From Otis tarda (taxonomy: Eukaryota > Chordata > Aves > Otidiformes > Otididae), in NCBI GenBank assembly GCA_026413225.1, contig CM048553.1, positions 137,360,190 through 137,424,189 on the forward strand: 64,000 nucleotides of DNA. Direction: 5' to 3'. This document shows, piece after piece, positions 50,001 through 62,000 of this stretch; positions within the stretch are counted from its first letter, which is position 1; every line of letters starts with the position of its first letter. The notes beneath the pieces are model-generated. The model saw only the letters and a list, made by a program, of their open reading frames with translations, made no database searches and had not been told where the DNA came from. Both the position numbers and the translations under genes were made by a program.

Positions 50001-53000
50001 GAATTTTTCAGCCAATCCTTTTTTGAGTAATCAGAACTCAACAAAGGGATAAAAAGTAGTAACATCAAAGTATCAGAGCAATAAATGAACTTGTTAGTAA
50101 GCTCCAGCTGCACTAGGCTTTTAAGAACTCTTCCTATTTGGAGGCATAATTGTTTCTCATATCCTACTTTTTTCTAGCTAAAACAGCTATAAAACTGATT
50201 AAACACAGTCTGTTAATTCCTAAAAAGAACCATCCGGAACATTTATTCTTTTGACCATAGATGACTTGACCTAAAGTCCTTGGGCTGTTTTTTTTAATCA
50301 TTCCCTAATTTCTGATGAGATAGACTTGCCAGTGGTTACAGTTGGAGTCCGAATCCTTTTTGCATAAATCAGTGTACTCAACTGTTCATCTGCAAACTCA
50401 CCTGAACAGAGGAATGCTGGTGCTACATATATAAAGGAAGGTGGTGGAACACTGGAACAGGTTGCCCAGAGACGTGGTGGATGCCCCATCCCTGGAAACA
50501 TTCTAGGCCAGGTTGGATGGGGCTCTGAGCAACCTGATCTGGTTGGAGATGTCCCTGCTCCTTCCAGGGGGGCTGGACTAGATGACCTTTAAAGGTCCCT
50601 TCCAACCCTAACCATTTTATGAGTCTATATCACCAGTTGCACCCTGCCACAAGACAGAGAGGACCCTATGAATAAACAGCTATTTTTATCTAGACACATT
50701 ATTAAATGAGGTTTTGGAATTTAATTTCATAGGATTTTCTGTATATAAAATTTATTTAAGATTGTGACTTAAGATGCAAGTCAAGTCAAATGCAGATAAA
50801 TTATAAAAGCTGCAAGCGATGAATTCTGAGCAATTGTACAAGGATATTCCAGAGATTCATCCCTTTCCTCCAAGCTCCTTAACAGAGTAATGAGAACTCT
50901 TGGGAACCTCTTTGATCTTTTTTTTTTGTGGAAGTCTTATACCTACTGGGTCAGAAAGAGACAATGATCAAATTTTTGCTGGTAGCAGATATGTGTTAAA
51001 TAGTCAGAACTTAAAAAAATAACCAAAACAAAACAAAAAACCACCAAAACCTTTAATTAATATCCATACCTTTAAACATAAAAGTGTATAGAAATAAATT
51101 CACAGCAGAAGAAGAAACATTTAATCTAGCCATTCTCCTGTCAATACCTATCAAAAACACCAACAGCTTTGATGTTTTCCTTGCATTCTTGCAACCTTAT
51201 CCCAGGAGCAATGGCATTACACATATCCCTGCTACCTGCTGATATAAAACATGGCCAAAACACAGCTTCTTGTTTCTAATCTACATTGTGCACTTAATAG
51301 CAGTTAAAAAGGAGTTACTTTTTATCCATGCATGAATTTTGTGCATACTGTTATTGCAATAAGAATATATTACTTCTTCAATAATCCCAGTAAAGGAAAG
51401 TGATAGACTTGTGCTGTTCTGATGGATGCTGTTACAAATGTGTGCCAATATTCTCCTATAATCACCCATGGCTGCCTGTTTTATTTCCTTGCTCTTACGT
51501 CAGCATTGCAAGTGGTTAGTAGAGACTGTCACTGTTCCGGTTCTCTAGGCAGAGTTTAAACACGTATTTTATTTCAAATATAGTACTTCCATAATCTTGT
51601 AATGTTTGTGCCACGCTCTACAACTGAAGTTGAATCTCTTTAATAGTTTGCCATGTTCTGCCTTTGCTCACCCTTATAGTGAGGACGCTGTTAAAGTTGC
51701 ATTTGTGTAAAGTCAACACAGTGAGCATCTCTGGATCTGCCTTCTGTTGAAATTATTATTTTATTCTGACTCTCTCCCACAGTCAGAAGCATTAGATCTT
51801 AGTGACTGAAATGAAAAAAAAAGCTTGAATTCTTTTTCATTTTAGTACAATTATTCTGCCTGATTTAATATCTTCAATTTGAAGTTGTAACCCAGGGCGT
51901 TGTCCCACTAATGTAGCATCTGCACACACAGGGGAGGAGACAATCCATGATCAAGTGAAATTTAAACAGATTATTCCTTACTGAGTTTTACTTGATGATA
52001 ACTACTTTACAGTTTACCTGGGGGTATCTTCCGTAAAAATAAGCATAAATAATTTTTATGAAATTATTTTGATACAAAATATAAAATAGGAAACAGAAAA
52101 TTGCAGAGTAATATAACAGTAATAAAGAACTGTTACAACTAATGTTATACATGAAATACAAATAACAAGTTATAAAGTAATGTGTTATGTAACATAAATT
52201 ACTCTATAGCACAATAGCAACGTAGAAAGGAGGGGCCAAGGGGACCAGGTTTGTTCAGCCTGGAGAAGAGGCTGAGGGAAGATGTACTTCTGCTATCTAA
52301 AAAAGAGTTATCGAAAAGACAAAACAACATTGTCTTTTTCTGGGGTGCACAGCAGAAGCGCAAGAGTCTGCAGAAGGGAAAATATTGACTAGAAATATGG
52401 AAAAGACTTTGTACAGAGACAGTGGTGTGACAGTGGACCAGACAGATGGTGTAATCTCCATCTTTGGAAGTGTCCCAAACTCAGCTGACATGTCCCCAAG
52501 CAGCCTGAACTAGCTTTGAAGTTGGCCCTGCTTTGAATCGGGGGTTGGACTAGGTGATAGTCAAACATCCTTTCCCATTAAATTTGTGGAGCTCTTGCCT
52601 AAGCTCCCACCCCTTCTGAGAGATTTCAGAGTTATTTTTTTGTCCCAACCAGGTTTAGTTTTCTTGCCTCCAGTATGCGAACACAGGTATCTCCCTCCTT
52701 TCCCATCTCAAGGGGCTGCTCTTCTCACAAGTGGATCAGCGTGGCGTCAGATCACCCAAGGGGTGAGGATCGGGGCTGGCACCAGGGCTTGAGAGAATCA
52801 AGAGAGTCACTGAATGTGTGGTAGCCCTGAGATGTGCACTCCGTTAGGAGATACCTAAGCCTTGCCTCCTCTGCCTTTATAAAAGGAGAAGTTCTTCAGC
52901 ACCTTTTAAGATAGACATAAGCCAGTTTGAAAGACCACGGTGAGCTTTTCCACAGGGAAATTACTAATCATGTGGTTTTCCAGTTGTGTTAATGGAAACT

Positions 53001-56000
53001 CAAACCTTAGCTGCTCACAAAGGTTGCAGTTGTCTCTTGATGAGGAAGATGTAGGAAATTACCCTCATTCACTCACAATCAGTAAAACTAACAAGCAGAA
53101 CGATATGTTAACACAGACTTATTTCATCTGGACTGCCCAAACTGCTGTGCAGTATAATGTGTATGTTAATGAATGGTAACTTGCAGCAAATGAAATTCAA
53201 GAAACAGACCATTTTTCTAGTTTACATACAGATGCCATCAGTGGGTCCCATTATTAATTGCTGACATAGTATACGGATAACACAAATGCTGGGCTTGCCA
53301 CTTAAGCTGATTCTACCATAATATACACTTAATAAATTGATACACATTTTTCTTAATTCAGAATTAACATTTTATTTCTTCTAGGGAAATCTTATACCAG
53401 TGTGCCTTTAGTAAAATGCAAATGATGGCACTTTTCTGTAGGAAACAGAGTGGTGAAACGATTACAGTTCCTCATTGCTGAGATGGAGTTGAGGTTTAAA
53501 TTGAATTATAATGGACAATCTTTTTCCCTCCATGACTTAAATTATAATAATGCTGAATTTATATATGCTGACTACCTTCTTCCATGATCTTCAAAGAATT
53601 TTAGAAGGACAGGTAGGAGTACTTGTCTTTCAGCAGTCAAGAGTCAAAGTTGCCCAACATTAGAGAAAATAACCTTAGAGAAACTAATTCCTCCCACACC
53701 TCCAGTCATTGTTCCACACCATACGTAAGAAGTAATGTGGTACTGCCATCAACTGGATTTAAGAAATGTAAGGAAAAGGGATTTTTTGGTAGAAGAAACT
53801 ATGTTGTGCTATTGTGTATCTGGGCCTCTTTCAGCTTGGGTGGGATCAGTGTCTGTACTTGGAAATTCAGAGGTCTTTTTCTCCAGAAACATAAAAGTTG
53901 ATGATGTGGTTTGCATGTATAAGCACTAAAACATTCAAAATTCTTCCTTTCTGAATTACCTCTGAATTTTCCCTCACATGTATTTCTAACACAGTAGGTA
54001 AATCCTTACCCTTTTTTTTTCTTTTCCCATGTAATTTTTAGGGTTATCAGGAAGCTTCTAATTTGGAGCAGTTTGTGACTCGCTTCCTTTTGAAGGAAAC
54101 ACTGAACCAGCTTCAGTCCCTCCAGAGCAGCCTGGAGTGTGCCATGGAAACCACAGAGGAGCAGACTCGGCAGGAGAGGTGAGCAAACCTTCTGCCCAGC
54201 TGCAGTGAAGGGGGTGAGGAGTGGGCTCACCATGAGCCTCCAAGACCATTTTACATTTCACCCAGCAACCTGACGTAGAGAGTAACAGGAGAAATAGGGA
54301 TACACTTTTTATTCCATATAGAAACTCAATAATAGGAGTTTTCCTGAAATTGAATACAAGCAGGTTCCAATCTGATCCTGTGGTGGGTTGCATGTAGGAG
54401 GACCAATTTGTTATATCCTAGTCTTTGCTTCTTTGACTTCTTTTTAATTACATTGACTATTTAATATCAAATGCAGAAAACAGACCACTGCAATGTGAAG
54501 AGCTCTGAAATGACTAAGACCATTGACTGTCTCCTTGTTTGTTTCTTCCAGCTTTATGATTTTTTTATTTCATTCCTGGTTGCACAACAATCCCAATGTT
54601 AAGAGGAGAAATAGCCAGGTTCTTGTTTGTTACAGCTTCTTCCTAGAATGTAGGGCCCGTAGTATTAGTTAACGTCTAACTCTATAAACTTTCAGTCACC
54701 TGGGTAATCCATGACCTAATAGATGAGGGTTTGTACGGTCAAGGATCAAAACATTTTTTGAAAGGTACTTGGCTTCATGGGTTTGTTTTCCTCGGTATGT
54801 TATTGTTAAAGATGATAGGGAAAGCAAAATACAAGCTATTGGGTTTCATGGGCAAGGAAAATCTCAACACTTCATATGTTTTAAAATGCATTGCTTTTTT
54901 TTTGTTCTTTCTCTTGGAAATGTAATTTTCTTGCTTGCATTGCTGTTGGTTGTGCAATCTCTGAAGTACATGAGTAACACCCTGGGTTTTTTTGCTGGCA
55001 GCTTGACTGCAGGAATCAAGCAGGTTTTGAAAGGCTGAGGGTGCACCGACTGTGCACAGTACATACAGCCCTCCGTTCGTGCATATGTCTTTCCATGTTC
55101 CCCACACAACTGAAGAGAGAGAAGGAAGCCTCAAATGACCTGTCCAGAGCCGGAGCCTAACTTAGATGCTCTAAACCATCCTCTGGAGTAATCATTGGCT
55201 TCTTCTCTGACTTGCCTTTTAGGACAGCCTCTCTAGAAAAGCAGTGACCTGGAAATTATTTACTGAACTGTTTAGACTACTGTCCAATATTCTTTGCAAC
55301 CACTTATCCAAATAACTGTTCAAAACTAATCATATTACTGGTCCTTCGTGGTCTGCCATCCACTATGAGATAATTCTCATTGCTTTTTCTTCCTTATTAA
55401 CAGATACATGTTGCTGTTTATCTTTTCCATCTTTAAGCTGAAGAGGTCAATCTTTAAAGTTCATATCTCATCTTTAGCTGTTCTCTGCAGAGATGCTACA
55501 AAACTCTTGTGAATGAAGAAATAGTCTGAATGGTTTCTTAGGTCAGGTCAGAAGCATATTAGAAAAAGGCACTGACCTTTAGCTTTCTCTCCCTAAAAGA
55601 TAAGTTTATACCAGCTTAACCCTCCTTTTTTTCCACTTCTTTAATGACTAGCAGCTTAAACACAAATATTTATTAATAGTGAAACTCTTGAAAATAATTC
55701 TGTGATCTCAATAGGTATTTCTCATTTTTTAATTCAAAGGGACTATGGAAGCACATTTTTTGAGAGCAGAGAGAGGAAAGCTTTCGCATGTATTTTACCT
55801 AGTCTCCTGTGTTTCTGTGCAGACAAGGCCCAACAAAACCAGAAGTGCTCTCAATTCAGTGGCCGGGAAAACGCTCAGCTCGGAGGCTTCAGAGGAACAA
55901 CAGCCTATCAGCAAGTAGTCCTCTTTTTAACACAGGTATGGTATTTCACATTTTAAATATATTGAAAACACATGCATACACATACACAGACAGAGAGAAA

Positions 56001-59000
56001 AATATACATGTCTTCCTCTCAAAACTTAATTTAGACATGGTAACTAACTCAGGTACTTTACTGACAGACCTGACTCTTACTTTTATAGAAACTTTCACAT
56101 AAAGAAGATTAAGAAATGGCAAAGTAAGAAAAATATTAAGACAGGGAAACTTTTAACACACCTCCCATGCCCCACAAGTTTATTTTGCATTTTGAGCAGA
56201 AGGTTCTCAGGTTATGAGCTGGCTCCATCTGCAGAGGAGACTATTAATTTCTTTAGGTATCAGCATGATTTCAAAAGCACTGGCTTTAATCTAGAATGTA
56301 ATTTCCATTCTATATTTAATTTCTACTGTATCTTGAAAGAAAATAATTCATATAGTCAAAATCATGCTTTCCTTTAGTTACACCTAAATGAACATTGAAC
56401 TAGTTGCAGTACAATCTTCAAGAAGCAATATCTAAGTTAAACTTTTTTGGAGGGATGCCATCCAGAGGGACCTTGACAGGCTGGAGAGGTGGGCCTGTGC
56501 AAACCTCATGAAGTTCAACAAGGTCAACTGCAAGGTCCTGCATATGATGGATCAGGTCCATCTCAAGCACAAATATAGGCTGGGCAGAGAATGGATTGAG
56601 AGCAGCCCTGAGGAGAAGAACTTGGGCGTGATGGTGGACAAGACGCTCAACATGAGTGGGCAATGCGCCCTTGTGGCCCAGAAGGCCAACCGCATCCTGG
56701 GCTGCATCAAGAGGAGCGTGGCCAGCAGGTTGAGGGAGATGATTCTGCCACTCTACTCAGCTCTGGTGAGACCCCACCTGGAGTACTGTGTCCAGTTCTG
56801 GAGCCCTCAGCATAAGGACATGGAGCAGTTGGAGAGGGTCCAGAGGAGAGCCATAAAGATGATAAGAGGGCTGGAGCACCTTTCCTATGAGGACAGGCTG
56901 ATAGAGTTGGGGCTGTTCAGCCTGGAGAAGAGGAGGCTCCGGGGAGACCTGATAGCGGTCTTCCGGTACCTAAAGGTACCTTCAGGAAAGATGAGGAGAG
57001 ACTGTTCAGTAGGACCTGTTGAGATAGGATGAGGGTAATGGTTTCAAAATAGAAGGACGTAGATTTAGAATAGATATTAGGAAAAAATTTTTACACTGAG
57101 GGTTGTAGAACACTGGCACAGGTTGCCCAGAGAGGTGGTGGATGCCCCATCCCTGGAAACATTCAAGGCCAGGCTGGATGAGGCTCTGAGCAACCTGATC
57201 TAGTCAGGGATGTCCCTGCTCCTTGCAGGGGAGTTGGACCTTTGAAGGTCTCTTCATACCCTAACCATTCTATGATTCTATAAAATAAATTTAATACACT
57301 ACGTTCCAGCATTTAGCAACATTTTATTAATGTTCATTATTTGTATTTTCCAAAGGCTGGATTGAGGAAGATAGCCAGTGGATGACCCAGATAAACAGAC
57401 TCCAAAAGCTGATTGACAGGCTGGAAAAGAAGGTGTGTTTCTTTTCACTATTTTATTCTCTCATTTTCAGTAAGGCAGTCCTTAAACAAATGCTTTCAAT
57501 GCCCCAGTCACAGTCTTTCTGATTCATGATGAGTGAAACTTCAACATCACCTAAGACAGCTAACACTCAATAAATGCCTACATATTCCTTTCATCACTTT
57601 CCTTCCTATTTCATGAAAGCATGACGTGGTTTTCCCAAGCTCCTCTTTCCCCTTCCCATCACCACAGATCCAACGTTTTGTAACAGTCTGAAAAGTCATA
57701 TTATTCTATGACTGGAGGGTGTTATTGTATTTAGTTATGCGTGTTTTGGGGAACGTGGGACAAGCCTCTCTTTTTAGCATCTGATTTTTTTCTCTTCCTC
57801 TCCAAACTTTCCCACTAAAGCTTGACAGAAAGTTTTGTTTCCTCCTTCCCCATCAGAGAATACTAATTTATAAAGATTAAAACACTTTCCTAGTAAGTAC
57901 AGTTCAACCAAAAGCTGATGCAAATCCCATCACCGTGCCTGGGAGCCGTGGGGACCGCCCCAATTCTGGGGCTGCACCAGCCCCCAGAGCCCTGAGCCCG
58001 CCTGCAGTTCCCACAGCAAAGCAGAGCCCTCTGGAAGTCTGACAAATGATCCAGTATCTGATCCAGTGGTACCAAGGCTTCCCAGGGCTTGCAAAAACCA
58101 GAGTAACATCCGTCTGTACAGAAAATACCCATTTCTTTTGTTTTCAATCAGATTTATTGCTACCCTAGGTTTTAAAAATTGGTTTATGTCTGTGTGATGA
58201 CTTCTCTTCTCTTTGGGGAAGAAAGAAGAGCAGAGGAAAAAGTAAGGTATAAATTCCTGCGTTGCTTTCTACATAAAGTGTCCTTATTGAAGGACAGACA
58301 GACAATTTCAGATAGGTGCTATGGGAGTGGCTGAATTCAATGGATTTTGGGTCCCAGGGGATTTATTCCTCCTGGTCCACCGGAGGGGAGGTGTTCGTTG
58401 AAGTGCCCTTAGTCACAGGAGCTGCTCCAGTCCCAGTGCAGCTGATGCTGCTCCTCCTGCAGGTCAGTGGTCACCAGTGGTGAGGCTGTGCATGTGCTCC
58501 CAAGACATGGATCCACACGCACCATCATGGGCACCTTCACCAGCACCACAAACAGACAGGTAGCACTTGCAGAAACATGAACATGCAGCAGTCTTCCTTC
58601 CTTCCAGCTGATCAGCATGGATGCTCCCCAGTGAACATTATCATGGGCTCCAGGTCCATTTAGTATTTGTGGCTGGATGCATGCCCCTTACCCAGGCATT
58701 GGCTCAGACTTTGGGTTCTGGCAGACAAGTGTCTCCTACTTGCCCAGTAGTCCAACCTGAGTTCATAGCAAATTATACACACAGAAACTGTTAAGTAAGG
58801 GATTTAACAAAAAGACAGAATAAACTGTAATGATCCGGCACAGGGCTCAGAAGACAAGCATATTGACCTTTCCCTGCCATCGCTCCCTCTTGAACGAACA
58901 AACCATCCCTAATTACTTCTCTGCTTTGGTCTCAGTTTGGGACTAAAATTTGGTATTTCTGTTATCTCAGTCTTATTACTGGATGGCTGCATTACCGATA

Positions 59001-62000
59001 CGGTCACATCCAGCACCACTGGCCTTACAAGGCTCTGCTCTCCTAAAGGAGCCCAGTACTCCCTCCAGTCATCCCTAAGGTCTGACAGTCTCTTGCACCA
59101 CTTCTCCTTAAGCAGCTGTGAAATTCGGCCATTCCCTGTGGCACTGTCTGTAACTTCTGTCAGCTTCTCACTCTGTTCCTTGCTATGCTCAGCAAGCTCC
59201 TCATGGTCTGCTAAGTCCATTAAGCCTCTGGCCAGGGTATACTCATCTGCCTGCACACAACAGCTTCCTCCCAGAGGTAATTTCTGCATGAGAAAAGCAT
59301 TTACACAGCAGTTGCCACGTTAATGACATTTTAGTAGCAACTTGGTTTTTTTTCTGAATAAATTGGACTTTGAAATGTCAAAGTCCATCATGAAACATAA
59401 CTCTTGCTTTTCGTCCAGCTTTACTCTCAGCTCTGCTTTGGAAACTGCAGCTCGCTGCCCTGCCACAGAGACCTCCTGACACAGACTCATGCCAAAAGGA
59501 GTTTAAGGAAACTTAACATTTAAAAGAACATCACTGAAAAAAGAAACCTGGCATACAGCAATGATACAATGCAAACGTTACGGAAAACAGCCAACCATTT
59601 TGTAGTAAATGAACTTGTAACAAGTATGTTATAAAATGATCAAATCTGCTACAGATAATTGATGGAGAACCTCAGCTTGAAAAGGAGCTCAGTGCCAAAG
59701 GGAAACAGTGGCAGGGCATAGGCCTTCCATAATTATCTCGTTTTCAATATAAACCTTGATTAATAAAACATAGCAATTAGATAAACCTAATTCGGCCAAT
59801 AGAGAGCCTGCATCCACCTTTGCCTGACTTTGCAACTGTTTGACTTTGTACTTCACGGCAGGTCTAACTGTGAGAGGTGAGAAGTTCACAGTTTCTGCAG
59901 CTTCTCCAGGACAACCTACTTTGATTGTTCTTCTCTTGGTACTTCTTTCTGGCCTTTGTGAACTAAAAAACCCAATTTACGAGGCATGCAGCTTAGAAGT
60001 CATAAAACGTCTGGTCCTATAAAGAATCCTAAGGCATATTAAAGAGACTGTGAGAATTATTTTGCATTAACAACTTTCCCTCTGGTCCTCATTTTATTAG
60101 ATCTTACACTTCATTACAGTAGGAGGAGCTTCCCTGTGATCCATGTTTAAACAGCATCTAGCAAAACAGTGTCTGGGTCATGACTGGGACAGGCGTGTAC
60201 TGCAAAAAGGATGTTGATGCCTCTTAGCAATAGGAAACTGTGAGCCCATCTACTCTGTTCCAAGGCAAGCAAAGCTTTTAAATGACCACTTTTTAAAATG
60301 ACAATTGACTTCAGACTGAAATGGATTAGACAGAAACACCAAGTGGTTGGTCACCACTTCCCAGCTAGGATGAGGCAGTTACATATGCCATCTCTCTGCA
60401 GTATCTTGGTCGTTTTTAGCCCAGATGATGTTCCTGGTTAACCCACCACATCCAATCAAGTGTTCTGTTTTGTTTTTCAGTAGCTGCAAAAGCTCTTCTT
60501 TTTTGACTTTGCCCTGAAACAGGATCACCCAATCACACTCAGAGGCAATTTCAGAAGCTACCACTTCTCATCTGAGGTGAGGTAGGGCTGAGGAGGCATT
60601 GTAAAGCCCCAGCTCTGAGGTGCAGCCTTGGTCAGTTTTCATTTCCAGGCTGCATGACAACTGTCCGGCAGTTCTCGTACTTGGAGGAGCCCCGCATTGG
60701 GCTAACTTCACGCATGCTCAGCGTTGAGTCAGACGATGCCCGGGCACTCTTTCTGCACAGATGAGGACTATGCACCACTGCTCGCATGCTCCGAGGTCAC
60801 AGCAAGCTGTCTGTGTAGACTTATCCCATCTGTGTAGTCATGGCCTGTCTAACGACATAGCATTACTGAGGAACTGCTATAGATTATTTTTAACTTCTTG
60901 AGGGGGTCAGCAAGTTATCCATCAGTCGTTCCTACTGAAAAACTGCCTGGTGAATGGTTGATTTAGTGTTGTTTAACTCTTCTGCTGTCTTCTGTCAAAG
61001 GTGAATTTAACCATTAATCAGTATTTTAAGTCCTTTTTTTTCCCTCAAGTTCTAAAGTTACACATACCGGGGAAAACAGATTTTTTTTTTTCTTGATACC
61101 TTAAGAAAAAGTTTGCAGTAAAACTCCAGTCATTATTTTCCTCCCTTTTTCCAAACATTTCCCTGGAAAAATTTTGCACTGAAAATATAGAAGAAACAGA
61201 GGAATATGCATTTTCCCTCAGGGTTTTTATCTGAAGCATCTGCACTGACAAATGAGCTATTAAAGCTGAGTGTTTTTTCCCTCCACACTCACATTTCATG
61301 CCTTTCCATGCACATTCTGCAGGAGAGGAACAGCTACACAGCCCTTAAAGTGCAACTGCTACTTCACTCCTGCCTTGCCCTGCCACCTGCTGCTGGTGGA
61401 GGTCCCCTGTGCATTTGAATTGTACCTGCACATCTCTCGCTGGCTTTTCAGCGAGTACAGTATTTGTGTTAGCAAAATGCCTGCTACCTGAGGTTAATCA
61501 ATCCTCACTCAGCTGCAAGTAGAAGAATTTTTTTTTTATCTTTGTTACACAAGAATTCTTTGCAATAAGAAGTGAAGCACCACTAACAGAGAGTGCATTT
61601 TGCTCCAGCTGCTTATTGCAAAATCAATCCGCTTTTTTTGAGGTATATCGATATTTTTCAGAATATCCATGTCGCACGGGGTTCGAGGGTACTGCATGTG
61701 CCTAGCATGCAAGTCAGAATTTTGTGTGAGTTACTAGATGGGTTTTGCATGAATCCCTGATTGATGAAATGCGCACCCAGTTTGTGTGCCAAGCAAGCAT
61801 TCTGCAGCCTCACAGATGCACCTGTTTGCTGCTGCCAGTCTGTCCTCAGAAGCAAGGGCAGCAGTTCAGAAACCTGACTTGGAGGATCATGCACATCTTT
61901 TTTCAGTGCTAGAAAACAGTTCCTTGCAACCACAAACCCCTCGTAGAGAAATTTCTTCTGTATAAAGTTTTATGATGGCATAATAGTAGCTGATAGATTA

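Larger units (their letters stand above)
41440..54041 (+). other. NECAB1: NECAB1 intron 5 (12.6 kb)
   Basis: Bounded by gtaagt and tttttag. Holds a sense solo LTR (47473-48165) and CR1 pieces at 50437-50625 and 52232-52578. A moderately GC-richer patch at 45.30-45.72 kb carries a 144-codon minus-strand open frame with no recognised domain. Other stretches show nothing nameable. Confidence 0.9.
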
